Assembly (NCBI GenBank): GCA_009778255.1
Contig: WRKD01000222.1
Coordinates: forward strand, 1-25,698
DNA from: Bacillota bacterium
GTDB taxonomy: Bacteria > Bacillota > Dehalobacteriia > UBA4068
DNA: 25,698 bases
Reading direction: 5' to 3'
Position 1 is the stretch's first letter. Each line of letters opens with the position of its first letter. Positions 16,370 through 24,931 of this stretch are shown piece by piece. The notes beneath the pieces are model-generated. The model ran no database searches, was not told the origin of the DNA, and saw only the letters and a program-made list of their open reading frames with translations. Made by a program: the position numbers and the translations under genes.

Positions 16370-16978
16370 TTATTTAAGGCTCCCTTTAGTTACAGTAATT
16401 TGGCGTTTATTTTGCTCCCACTCTACTTGACAATGAAAAGCCTCACTGATAAAACGCACATATACCAAGGTATAACCATTGGCAATCAACGGCGCTATAG
16501 GCATAGTATAAGGCTGCGAATTGATCATAGCTATGTCGCTACCAATAGTTAAAGTAATACTTTGCCCCCCGCCGTTAAAGGTTACCAGCCGGTTTTTAGC
16601 ATCCCACTCTACTTTCAAACCCAGCGCTTCGCCGATAAACCGAGCCGGCGCCATGGTATAGCCTGCGCCCATTATCATGGGCGGAGCAGGTATGGTTGTA
16701 GTTTTACCGTTTACATAAGCCTGAGCGCTGCCAATGGTCAATAATATATTGACGTTTCCGCCAAGTTTTTGTTCCAATTGAATTAAACGCTGTTTTAAAG
16801 GGGCAATTTGCTCCTGCACATATTCTTCCAGCCAGGCTTGGGTTATAAGCGGGTCGGTAGCAGAACCTGGGGCAGCAGCCAAAGCTTTTATAGTTGTAGA
16901 AAGAATGAACCCCCCCACGAAAACCAGTGTAATAACAAGCAGCAGGCGCGAAAAATAAGCGCCATAGTCTTTTTTCAC
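16370..16978 (-). CDS. membrane-anchored protein with two stalk (copper amine oxidase N-like) repeats
   Basis: The 202-residue product has an N-terminal membrane or signal segment (about 11-35), a short predicted coiled coil (about 46-73, EEYVQEQIAPLKQRLIQLEQ), and two stalk-type repeats (about 77-137 and 138-198). Both repeats hold the ARFIGEALG or VRFISEAFH core and a VEW motif. These repeats are common in extracellular proteins of Bacillota and are non-catalytic. The start is GTG 16978, with AAAGGAGG seven bases upstream. It is the first gene of the LCP-LCP-TagA operon and may scaffold or localise the LCP enzymes, which is inference. Confidence 0.85.
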   Translation of the reverse strand: MKKDYGAYFSRLLLVITLVFVGGFILSTTIKALAAAPGSATDPLITQAWLEEYVQEQIAPLKQRLIQLEQKLGGNVNILLTIGSAQAYVNGKTTTIPAPPMIMGAGYTMAPARFIGEALGLKVEWDAKNRLVTFNGGGQSITLTIGSDIAMINSQPYTMPIAPLIANGYTLVYVRFISEAFHCQVEWEQNKRQITVTKGSLK

Positions 16979-16998
16979 CGGAAAGCCTCCTTTTGCAG

Positions 16999-17027
16999 AT
17001 ATTACACCAATATAAAGTTTTCAACAA
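16999..17027 (-). promoter_or_regulatory. probable promoter of the stalk-LCP-LCP-TagA operon
   Basis: On the - strand, TTGTTG (17022-17027) is followed by a 17-base spacer and TAATAT (16999-17004). It lies downstream of the hairpins ending the large peptidase gene and just before the GTG start. Confidence 0.45.
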
Positions 17028-17097
17028 AAAAAGACATTTTCCTTTATTAGTACCGATTAAAGAAATCTTATATTTGTACTTGTATTTGAAGGCTGCA

Positions 17098-17148
17098 TTA
17101 TGCTCTTTAGCATAAGGGGCTGTCGCACAAGCTAAGTGAGACAGCCCC
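17098..17148 (-). terminator. twin hairpins after the S15 peptidase gene
   Basis: A GC-rich stem GGGGCTGTC/GACAGCCCC (17116-17124 with 17140-17148) has an inner CAC/GTG extension. In - strand order it is followed at once by a second stem TTATGCT/AGCATAA (17098-17104 with 17109-17115) with a four-base loop. The first resembles GGGGCTGTCTCA-type terminators common in Bacillota. No strong T-run follows the second. Confidence 0.6.
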
Positions 17149-17176
17149 ATGGATTTGGTAAATTTTAGGGCGCGTA

Positions 17177-20100
17177 TCAGTCTTCGATGATTGTAACAGT
17201 TTCTGTTAATATTTCTTCAACTATCTCGTCAATTTCGTTTTCCGCACTTGTCTCTAATACAAATTCTAGAGCCGGTAAGGTATCCGGAGGCGTGTAGAGA
17301 TTTATTAAGGGCAGTGATATATATGTTTCGGAACCGATCTCTACCGTGAACTCGGTAGGATTATAGGGGCGAAGGGTGTATTCAGGGTCGGAGCCGAAGA
17401 GTAGCAACACTAATTTATGGCCCTTAAGTAGAGTATAATCTGTCACATCTAATTCCCAGGTATAGGGATAGAATTCTCCGGGGGTAATAGCTGTGGTTTG
17501 ATAGGTATATGGCGCCATCCAATTAGTTTCACGGCAGTCGCTCCAAATTTTACCATCCCAGTTGGGGTTCTGAACATCTACTAAACCGCGAGAGAATATT
17601 CTTCCCGGCGAAGCAGTTGCACTTTGCGCCCAGCTGACCAGATTTACTGTTGTGCCATCCGGCCCAACTACATTGCCGGTGGTAGAGGTAGATGTGCCAT
17701 ATCGGCGTTCACTACCGATATCTACCAGCATGGCGGAAACTGCTCCTACTTTTTTATCTGCTGCAACTTTCGCGGTCATTTTAATAGTGCCACTAATGGT
17801 AATATCCTCGGTGATATCCATAGCATATAACAAACGATCATCAAGTGCCTGAGTTAAATCGTACGTTACCGAGGCAGGCATAGTCCAGTGAGCGCTCCAA
17901 GATGTGGTTGCATTTCCCCCACCCAGCATATAGTTTCTCCATCTATAATACTGGCTGGCAGCCATATCATTACCGGCATGGCCGGCATATTTAAGAGCGT
18001 TTTCGGTATAAAGAGTATCCCAAGGTCTGGGAGTAGGAATGGTATAATTCGGACGCGTTAAGCTAAGGATAAAGGTATCTTTGAATTTCAAAGTAGAAGT
18101 AGCTGCGGGCGCTGTGGCAGATAATACTCCAACCCGCCCACTGCCATTAGGATAGAATTTCTGATATGTTCCCATCGGCCATTTACTATAACTCTTCCAA
18201 CTAATATCCACATTGCTTTGAACACGTATATCCGGGAAAGCCTCTGGCATGCCATTTTCTACACCGAAAAGATAATAATCAAACCACTTATGAATATCCG
18301 GATAGAAGTTAAGCCCATTATGATTTTGGCCGGAAGTATGGTTGCCTTGATGGAAAATAGCCTTGGCAGTAATACCATATCTTTCGCACATATCATACAT
18401 TAACGCTCCGTTTTTAAACTTAACATTATCATCATTCAAACCATGGAAAAGAATGATCCCTAAATCCTTACGCGCGTCTTCCCCAAAGGAAACAATATTT
18501 CTGGCATCCCAAAAAGCACTATAATCGCCAGTTGTACGGTCTTGCCCTTCATAACATTCTCCAACATATTTATAGAAGTTTTGCCAAACTTGCTGAGTCG
18601 GCGCTACCGGCGAGGTAGGTGTAGTGCTGCCGGTCCAGCCTCTGCCAAAGCAATAAACTACGATCTCCGACACATCTTCGCCTTGATAAGCGCCCGGCGC
18701 ATAAACTCCGCCATTGGCCCGGTAATACTCATAGCTGCTGGTGGGTGCTGCAAAAGGTATAATAGTCCGCAAGCCTTCCACTCCGGTAACTGCTGCGCCG
18801 AAAGGCAATTGCCCGCCATAAGAAGTACCGGACATAGCAACTTCACCTGTTGCCCAATAGGGGGTTTCCACTTCAATTAAGCTGGTGGGGCTGGTATACC
18901 CTTTAATTCTTCCATTCAGCCAGTCGACCAAAGCAGCGGCTGCTATGTTTTCTTCATACCCGCCGTAGGTAAGAATGCCTTCGGCATAAGTACAACCAAG
19001 TATTTCCACGCTGGCGCAGGTATAGCCTAAGGGAATAAAATAAGCATGCCAACCTGTGGGGCTCCAACTAGCTGTGGCGGCGCCTTCTCTTTGAGAACTA
19101 AGAGGCGTCCTGGCGTCTGGAATACCCCATTCGCTTAAATCGCCAAAATCTTTGGCGAGCAAATCCTTATACCTTAGCCCGTCATAACGAAGATCTTCAT
19201 ACTTTATGTTCCTGGTATCCGGGTTATTCTCTCCGGGATAATCGGTATCTACTTTTCCGCCAAAAGCGCTGGAAAAAGTAGCATTAGCCCCGCTGTATGG
19301 CGTAAGCTGCGCAATAACCGGTGTTTTTAAACCGGCTGTTCTGGTTTCAATTGGCCTTCTAAAGCGCACACGCATTAGATCCCTTTTGCCGTCTTTATCG
19401 GTATCGAGGGGAACTTCAATCCATACCTCTTCTTGTATCACCCTATCCGTAGCATTGCTGAATATCGGCTTGGTTTGGCCTTTATTAATATCGTACATCT
19501 CCGGAAATTTCGCCAAATTGCTTTGCAAGTATTCATTGCCAATTTTATATAGGGTAAACGATACTTCTTCACAAGGTTCTGTTAATGCTCCAATAAAACC
19601 AGCGGGAGGATTAACCACTGCTTGGGCAAAAGCAAGGCCGGCAGCTGTTTCTTTAGCCAATAAATCTGTGTTTGCCATGAAATTCAGGGTCACTATCTTA
19701 ACGTCTGGTGTGCATGATTCGCCAAAAATCATGTTCAGTGAAGGTATGCTGCGCACCGATACTTTATTAGGCGCAAGCATCGATACCGCTGCCACAAGGC
19801 CTTTAAGATCTGAATAGCCCACATAGGTCAGTAAATTGGCGTCATAGGCTAGTTCCGCTGCTAGCTGGGTATAGTTAATATCTCCGCTAAGCATTACATC
19901 AACCTGGAAGGTTTCGCCGGCAAAGATATTGGTTTTAGAAGAGATGAGGGAAACGGTATAATTATATTTCGTCCATTTGGCAAAAATCTGTACATCCTCA
20001 TTGATAATGGTAGAGAAATCCCAAGCTTGGCCATCGGCAGCGAACCAGCCGTCGAATCTATAGCCTGCTTTTTTCGGAGTATCCGGTTCCTTGGCGGCAT

Positions 20101-22801
20101 TAAGATAACTCACAATTTGATTTTCATAAACTTGATCTCCATCCATAAAGCTTACATTGAAAGTTGTCATAGGAGCAGCTAAGGGGATAACAGTATATGT
20201 TGCATTGTTATCAACATTAAAGGTGAAGGCAACATTACCCGTAGCAGCGCCCGTAACAATAGCATCGTTGGAAGGATGCCCAATGGTAATAATCAGCGCC
20301 AACCTATTGCCTTTTTTGGCAGTGTGGACAGTAGGCTGCAGATACAGGGTGTAATCGTGATACACGCCGATGTTTTGGCGTAAATCTATATAACTTTCGG
20401 GACCTGCTGTTCTGCTGTCATAACCGGCGCCCGGATGAGCTAAGCTCATATGGCCTCTGGCAAGCTCTCTATAGGGGAAAGTCGATGATGTATATCTTGA
20501 AATATTGGCGCTGGTCAAGCCGCCGCCGCGGAATACGCCTCCCGTAACAACATTTTGCGAACCGGGGCCGGTACCTACAGAATTGGCGCCGAAAGCGGTA
20601 ACAGTTGTACCTGTTGCGGCTACTTCTACCAGTTTTGCATGAACTTTAGCCTGCGGCGGCGCTTCGGTTGTAGTGTAGACACTGCCAAAGTTAGAACCTA
20701 AAGAAGTTACGGCAGCCCGGAAATGCACTTCCACAACACCCTCAACAGTAGCGTCATAAGGCAGAATATAAGAATAGAGCATACTGCCTGCGGTGGGGGC
20801 GTTTAGGAAATTTGTCCAAGTAGCATTGCCGTTAGCGCTGTTTAGGGTGGTATAAGATTCTTCAGGAGCGGCAAACACAAGTTCCGGCGGGGCTGCGATA
20901 GTGTTATTCGCTTCCGCAACGCTAACTGTTGTGCTCTCTTTTTGGGCTATATTGCTATAATCTGCATCTTCATCATAGCCGCCCAAGAGATAATAATCTA
21001 TCCCAGTATATTCTTGCGGCTCTTCGTATTGCTCCCGGGCAGGAGGAGGGGTAGCTGAAGAAGAACCAACGCGGTTACTATTATCTAAAACTATGCTATA
21101 ATCTGTTTTCCAAGAGTCGTAAGCAACATAATTACCATTCAAATTAGATTGAGCATAAACTTCGGGTAACTTTTCCAACACATTGTTGTCTACTTTGAAA
21201 AGGTGATGACTAAACCATAAATTCAGCCAATCCTGATAAGTGTATTCTTCGCCTATCATTTGATTATTTGGTGTGGTATGGGCGCCCTGCATCCAAATAA
21301 GCCTGCCTTCGACGCCGGCTTTCTGGGTTGCTTCATACATTAATACGCATTGTTTCGGGCGAACATTATTATCATTCAAGCCGGCAACTATCATCATATT
21401 AGCTTTCATTTTACTGGGGCCCCAGTCTTCATACCAGCCGTCTAAACTATAGTCGCGGCGTGCCCAGTGCTCGCCATAGGTGCCGTTAAGATCGAGCGCT
21501 TCATAAAACATCTGCTGCATATAGCCCATCTGTTTGCCGCGAACAGGGTTTTGAGTATTCCAATCCGCACGACCGAAACTACTTAGAATATACCAAACCA
21601 TACCCGGTGTGTACTGCGCGCGCCAATTCACCGCGCCTTGTTGGTTTTGATATTCATAATAACTGATAATTCCGCAAACAGGAACTATACATTCTAGCCC
21701 TTCTACACCGGTACTGGCTACTCCTACCGGAACGGTTCCGCCATAAGAGGTTCCCGTCATGCCTACTAAACCATTTGACCAATCTGCCTTGATCTCAATA
21801 TTACTTGTTTTATCTGTATACGCAGTTGCCCTGCCATTAAGCCAATCAATAACTTTTTTATAGGCGGCAATTTCAATATCAGCGCCATAAGTGGAGATAC
21901 CGTCGCCAACCAAGGTGCCTATACCTGCAGTAGAGACAAGCGCAAAACCGCGTACCGCCAAATAATCGTGCATATTCAAGCTGCTTACTTGGTTTCCATT
22001 TGTTACACCCCAAACTACTGTAGCGGTTGTAGCAGGTTTTCCTGCATAAGTATAATTATAGCGCCAATCTCTCCAATCTGCTTTTTCAACGGCTTCTTTA
22101 GTAGACATTTCGCCTACCGGAACACGGGGCGGGGCTGTTCCATGCAGTTTTTCATGAGTGAATGGTCCATTTTGATTCAGCCAGTTTGTTCCTTCGCTTC
22201 TTACATTGGTGGGATAAGATACGCCGTCATTTGTACCCTCATTATATGGTTGAGCATGATATACTGTACCGACTTTCATGCCTTGGTCAATACAGGCTCT
22301 GGGAAGTTGCACCATGACCTTTACTAAATCAAGCTTTCCGTCGCCGTCGGTATCAAAATCTGTTTCAACATAAACCAGAAAACGAACTACTCCTTCTCCA
22401 CTTGTATCATAGTAAGTGGAATTGCCATAATAAAAAATTGGTTGCGCCAAACCATGTACAAAATAAGGCTCCATTGGTCTTTTTGCCAATGCAGCAGCCA
22501 ACCCATTATAGGCGCCGGACATTGCGGCATCCATAAGTACTTTTACTTCATCTGTTACTATTGCAGTGGGAGTATAATTCCAGTTATCAAGGAAACCAAG
22601 GCTATCTGCCAAGGCATCGCGATCGGCCGCGCTTGTGCCAATTACATTGTCTTTCATTCCTGCCGCTTTGAGCAGTGAAACAATGTATTCACGCTGTGTT
22701 CCATACTCGTCCGGTGTGGCAGTTGCCAAGGTAGACATTGAAGTCAACATAAGCGCCGCTGCCAAGAATAGCAGCAAAAGTAAACGTTTGTGTTTTTTCA
22801 T
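17177..22801 (-). CDS. giant secreted dual-domain S15 peptidase (X-Pro dipeptidyl-peptidase/CocE-like) with InlB-like and cohesin-like linker
   Basis: An exported protein of 1874 residues with a signal peptide at 1-29 (Lys start, hydrophobic core, ATATPDE after it). Unit 1 (about 100-875) has a Ca-type loop DTDGDGKLDLVKV (150-162), nucleophile motif GTSYGG (S352), D477 in GLNDNN and H508 in GAHTT, then a beta-sandwich like PepX_C. Residues about 880-945 are an InlB/Flg_new repeat (GYRFDGWF, then AKWTKY). Residues about 947-1085 are cohesin-like. Unit 2 (about 1090-1825) repeats the plan: DTDKDGKRDLMRV (1133-1145), S1327, D1457, H1488 and a second sandwich. Both triads look complete. The family cleaves X-Pro dipeptides or esters/amides; the substrate here is unknown. 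There is no sortase or SLH motif, and the end is acidic. ATG 22801 has GGAGGG six bases upstream; the frame continues upstream without a better start. Confidence 0.9.
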   Translation of the reverse strand: MKKHKRLLLLLFLAAALMLTSMSTLATATPDEYGTQREYIVSLLKAAGMKDNVIGTSAADRDALADSLGFLDNWNYTPTAIVTDEVKVLMDAAMSGAYNGLAAALAKRPMEPYFVHGLAQPIFYYGNSTYYDTSGEGVVRFLVYVETDFDTDGDGKLDLVKVMVQLPRACIDQGMKVGTVYHAQPYNEGTNDGVSYPTNVRSEGTNWLNQNGPFTHEKLHGTAPPRVPVGEMSTKEAVEKADWRDWRYNYTYAGKPATTATVVWGVTNGNQVSSLNMHDYLAVRGFALVSTAGIGTLVGDGISTYGADIEIAAYKKVIDWLNGRATAYTDKTSNIEIKADWSNGLVGMTGTSYGGTVPVGVASTGVEGLECIVPVCGIISYYEYQNQQGAVNWRAQYTPGMVWYILSSFGRADWNTQNPVRGKQMGYMQQMFYEALDLNGTYGEHWARRDYSLDGWYEDWGPSKMKANMMIVAGLNDNNVRPKQCVLMYEATQKAGVEGRLIWMQGAHTTPNNQMIGEEYTYQDWLNLWFSHHLFKVDNNVLEKLPEVYAQSNLNGNYVAYDSWKTDYSIVLDNSNRVGSSSATPPPAREQYEEPQEYTGIDYYLLGGYDEDADYSNIAQKESTTVSVAEANNTIAAPPELVFAAPEESYTTLNSANGNATWTNFLNAPTAGSMLYSYILPYDATVEGVVEVHFRAAVTSLGSNFGSVYTTTEAPPQAKVHAKLVEVAATGTTVTAFGANSVGTGPGSQNVVTGGVFRGGGLTSANISRYTSSTFPYRELARGHMSLAHPGAGYDSRTAGPESYIDLRQNIGVYHDYTLYLQPTVHTAKKGNRLALIITIGHPSNDAIVTGAATGNVAFTFNVDNNATYTVIPLAAPMTTFNVSFMDGDQVYENQIVSYLNAAKEPDTPKKAGYRFDGWFAADGQAWDFSTIINEDVQIFAKWTKYNYTVSLISSKTNIFAGETFQVDVMLSGDINYTQLAAELAYDANLLTYVGYSDLKGLVAAVSMLAPNKVSVRSIPSLNMIFGESCTPDVKIVTLNFMANTDLLAKETAAGLAFAQAVVNPPAGFIGALTEPCEEVSFTLYKIGNEYLQSNLAKFPEMYDINKGQTKPIFSNATDRVIQEEVWIEVPLDTDKDGKRDLMRVRFRRPIETRTAGLKTPVIAQLTPYSGANATFSSAFGGKVDTDYPGENNPDTRNIKYEDLRYDGLRYKDLLAKDFGDLSEWGIPDARTPLSSQREGAATASWSPTGWHAYFIPLGYTCASVEILGCTYAEGILTYGGYEENIAAAALVDWLNGRIKGYTSPTSLIEVETPYWATGEVAMSGTSYGGQLPFGAAVTGVEGLRTIIPFAAPTSSYEYYRANGGVYAPGAYQGEDVSEIVVYCFGRGWTGSTTPTSPVAPTQQVWQNFYKYVGECYEGQDRTTGDYSAFWDARNIVSFGEDARKDLGIILFHGLNDDNVKFKNGALMYDMCERYGITAKAIFHQGNHTSGQNHNGLNFYPDIHKWFDYYLFGVENGMPEAFPDIRVQSNVDISWKSYSKWPMGTYQKFYPNGSGRVGVLSATAPAATSTLKFKDTFILSLTRPNYTIPTPRPWDTLYTENALKYAGHAGNDMAASQYYRWRNYMLGGGNATTSWSAHWTMPASVTYDLTQALDDRLLYAMDITEDITISGTIKMTAKVAADKKVGAVSAMLVDIGSERRYGTSTSTTGNVVGPDGTTVNLVSWAQSATASPGRIFSRGLVDVQNPNWDGKIWSDCRETNWMAPYTYQTTAITPGEFYPYTWELDVTDYTLLKGHKLVLLLFGSDPEYTLRPYNPTEFTVEIGSETYISLPLINLYTPPDTLPALEFVLETSAENEIDEIVEEILTETVTIIED

Positions 22802-22990
22802 GTTTTTCCCTCCAATATAGATTTCATAAATAATAAACAAATGTGAACCAACAAAAAACTATGCTATTATCACCTCCACTCAGTTTTCTACATTTATTGT
22901 TCCGGATGAAAAATAAGATCACTTCACGGTTGCTTAGGTTTGTCAGTTAGCCTATATTGATTAGAAGTAATCTTAATACGCCGGAGAACC

Positions 22991-23257
22991 CTAATTTTGA
23001 GTACCGGGATTTTTTACCTGATCCTGTGTACTCTTTAATAATGTTAACCCTAATTGTTGTGCTGCCTCGGAGGTCAGTACAATGCTCGATACCAGTACAC
23101 GTTGCATACTATTGATGTTGATATTTCTGTCATCTTGCGGTGTTTTTGTAAAACCTGCATTGTTGAATTCCGGATACTCGTAGTAAAAAGACACCACAGA
23201 TTCTTTACGGCTGGAGTTGCTGGATACAACAAAAATATTTGCATATTCTGGCTTCAT
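22991..23257 (-). CDS. small DUF3467-like protein
   Basis: The 88-residue product begins MKPEYANIFVVSSN and ends in a segment VLVSSIVLTSEAAQQLGLTL. This matches the layout of DUF3467 proteins (YANxFxV at the start, then a strand and a helix with an 'L-S/T-x-x-x-A-x-x-L' pattern), whose function is unknown. The match is from memory and is moderate. AGGAGG lies nine bases before the ATG. A TATAAT-like -10 lies at 23294-23299 on the - strand. It stands 189 bases upstream of the giant peptidase on the same strand, so cotranscription is possible but unproven. Confidence 0.7.
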   Translation of the reverse strand: MKPEYANIFVVSSNSSRKESVVSFYYEYPEFNNAGFTKTPQDDRNININSMQRVLVSSIVLTSEAAQQLGLTLLKSTQDQVKNPGTQN

Positions 23258-23293
23258 ATTTAACGTCCTCCTAAATAAGTTTTTGTTTTTACT

Positions 23294-23299
23294 ATTATA
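23294..23299 (-). promoter_or_regulatory. candidate -10 box for the DUF3467-like gene
   Basis: On the - strand, TATATAATAG contains a perfect TATAAT at 23294-23299, 36 bases before the gene start. The -35 region (TGGATT 17 bases upstream) is a poor match, so only the -10 is called. Confidence 0.35.
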
Positions 23300-23395
23300 T
23301 ACTTAAATTAAAAATTAATCCAGTAGAATCCAAATATTATAGAAAAAACTTTCTCCACCATTAATATCCCCCCAGCGGGCTTGCGCCGGACATTT

Positions 23396-23423
23396 TTGCA
23401 GTTTATAATTTTATTAATATAAT
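23396..23423 (+). promoter_or_regulatory. candidate promoter of the ECF-methyltransferase pair
   Basis: TTGCAG (23396-23401), 16 bases, then a perfect TATAAT (23418-23423). Transcription would start about ten bases before the ATG, leaving a very short leader, and no riboswitch-sized structure lies downstream of it. Confidence 0.4.
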
Positions 23424-23441
23424 AAAGGCAGAAAGGTTAAT

Positions 23442-24002
23442 ATGCGTAGTCATTTATATATTAAAAATATGATACTGACTTCTCTTTTTCTAGCCATAGG
23501 GCTGGTGCTCCCTGCCTTTTTTCATTCTATAGGCGCGGGTCAGGCTTTTTTACCAATGCATCTTCCTGTGATGGTATGTGGCTTGGTGTGCGGTTGGCAA
23601 TGGGGTTTACTCTGCGGCGCCGTTTTACCGCTCATATCTTCTATATTTTTAGGAATGCCGGCTCTGTTTCCTTTGGCAATTTCGATGATTTTTGAATTAG
23701 CCGCCTACGGTTTTTTATGTGGCTGGCTATTAACACATTATACTAAACGGGGCAGTGGTATCTATTTGGCACTTATTTTAGCAATGTTGGGCGGCCGTTT
23801 GGTTAGCGGCGTGACGCGAGCACTACTTTTCAGCATAATAGGGTTACCATACAGCTGGCAAATATTCATTAACGGCGCCTTTATTACCGCTATTCCCGGA
23901 ATAATACTGCAACTGATAATAGTTCCACCCTTGGCAATAGCCATTAAATTGTTACCTTTTAATCAAAAAACATCTATTAATGGAGGGCTGAGAAATGGAT
24001 GA
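23442..24002 (+). CDS. ECF transporter S (substrate-binding membrane) component
   Basis: The 186-residue membrane protein has about six hydrophobic segments and the S-component signature of energy-coupling factor transporters: an N-terminal TSLFLAIGLVLP helix, then GQAFLPMHLPVMVCGLVCG and GMPALFPLAISMIFELAAYG. S components bind a vitamin or metal-type substrate and share a common EcfA-EcfA'-EcfT module, which is not encoded in this window. The substrate cannot be named; the sequence fits the general PF12822-like group. AGAAAGG lies five bases before the ATG. The stop overlaps the start of a methyltransferase gene by eight bases, so substrate and methyltransferase may be linked. Confidence 0.85.
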   Translation: MRSHLYIKNMILTSLFLAIGLVLPAFFHSIGAGQAFLPMHLPVMVCGLVCGWQWGLLCGAVLPLISSIFLGMPALFPLAISMIFELAAYGFLCGWLLTHYTKRGSGIYLALILAMLGGRLVSGVTRALLFSIIGLPYSWQIFINGAFITAIPGIILQLIIVPPLAIAIKLLPFNQKTSINGGLRNG

Positions 24003-24591
24003 ACGGCAATACACAGAGCAAACAATTGAGTATTTTGATAATCTTGCCTCAATTTGGGATAGTATAAGTATACATGATGAAAAACAGCTACGCCTATTAA
24101 TTGCTTTGGCTGCGATTAAACCAGGCAGCCGAATTTTAGATATCGGTTGTGGTTGCGGAGTTATGATCGGACCTTTATTAGAAACAAACCCTCAAGAATT
24201 ACTGGCTATGGATATTTCACCTCGTATGATAGAGCAGGCTAAACTAAAATATCAGGACGCCCGCCTAAGACTGTTAAATGAAGATTTTTATAATTTAAAA
24301 GAAAACAATTTCGATTTTGCCCTTGCTTATTCTGTTTACCCTCATTTTCCGCATAAAAAACGCCTGGCACAACAAACAGCCAGCTGTCTTGCACAAGGCG
24401 GGCGCTTTATGGTAGCACATAGCGAAAGCCGTGAAAAAATCAATAGCCGGCACCAAAATAATGCCGTAGCGCATCTTTCGCAACCATTAAAAGAAGCAAA
24501 GGCAGAAACAATATACTGGCAGGAATATTTTAATATCGACATTTTAATAGATACACAGCAATTATATGTAATTTCCGGCTTATGCAGATAA
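23995..24591 (+). CDS. class I SAM-dependent methyltransferase
   Basis: The 198-residue Rossmann-fold enzyme has motif I ILDIGCGCG (47-55), acidic motif II AMDIS (D73 binding the SAM ribose), NEDFYN (95-100) and a strand at DFALAYSV with YPHFPHKKR after it. An unusual HSESREKINSRH (142-153) after motif post-I may contribute to substrate binding. The substrate is not known. Its start overlaps the S component stop by eight bases, with GGAGGGCTGAGA before the ATG, which suggests translational coupling and perhaps methylation or processing of the imported compound. Confidence 0.85.
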   Translation: MDERQYTEQTIEYFDNLASIWDSISIHDEKQLRLLIALAAIKPGSRILDIGCGCGVMIGPLLETNPQELLAMDISPRMIEQAKLKYQDARLRLLNEDFYNLKENNFDFALAYSVYPHFPHKKRLAQQTASCLAQGGRFMVAHSESREKINSRHQNNAVAHLSQPLKEAKAETIYWQEYFNIDILIDTQQLYVISGLCR

Positions 24592-24633
24592 AGTAGGGTT
24601 TATGCAATAGGAGAAAAAACCGAAGAAAAATAC

Positions 24634-24662
24634 TTGCAATTGCCCCAGAAAATGTGTACAAT
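24634..24662 (+). promoter_or_regulatory. tRNA-Leu promoter
   Basis: TTGCAA (24634-24639), a 17-base spacer and TACAAT (24657-24662) preceded by TGTG give a good sigma-A promoter 29 bases before the tRNA 5' end. Confidence 0.7.
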
Positions 24663-24690
24663 AGTTAATGTCGGCGTAAGCGGCTCTTAA

Positions 24691-24774
24691 GCCGGAGTGA
24701 TGGAATGGCAGACGTGCTTGACTCAAAATCAAGTGGGGTAACCCGTGTCGGTTCGAGTCCGACCTCCGGCACCA
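24691..24774 (+). tRNA. tRNA-Leu (anticodon CAA)
   Basis: Acceptor strands GCCGGAG (24691-24697) and CTCCGGC (24764-24770) pair, followed by discriminator A and encoded CCA. The anticodon arm is CTTGA-CTCAAAA-TCAAG with anticodon CAA, there is a long class II variable arm (TGGGGTAACCCGTG), and the T arm is GTCGGTTCGAGTCCGAC. The long arm and anticodon fix it as leucine. Confidence 0.97.
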
Positions 24775-24783
24775 AACCAATAT

Positions 24784-24828
24784 AATCCGAACCGCATTTT
24801 CCCTGTGGGAGATGGGTTCGGATTTGTT
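24784..24828 (+). terminator. terminator after tRNA-Leu
   Basis: AATCCGAACC (24784-24793) pairs with GGTTCGGATT (24815-24824) around a 21-base loop, followed by TTGTTGTG. It lies ten bases after the CCA end. The arms are 10 bp and perfect; the T-run is weak. Confidence 0.6.
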
Positions 24829-24931
24829 GTGTACTTCGATTATAGCTACTTTCCCAATGGTGTGAAACAGCGCCCAGAATCCAAGCCAAGAGGCCCACGC
24901 AAAAAGCGAGTGACCGAATAAACATGAAAGT

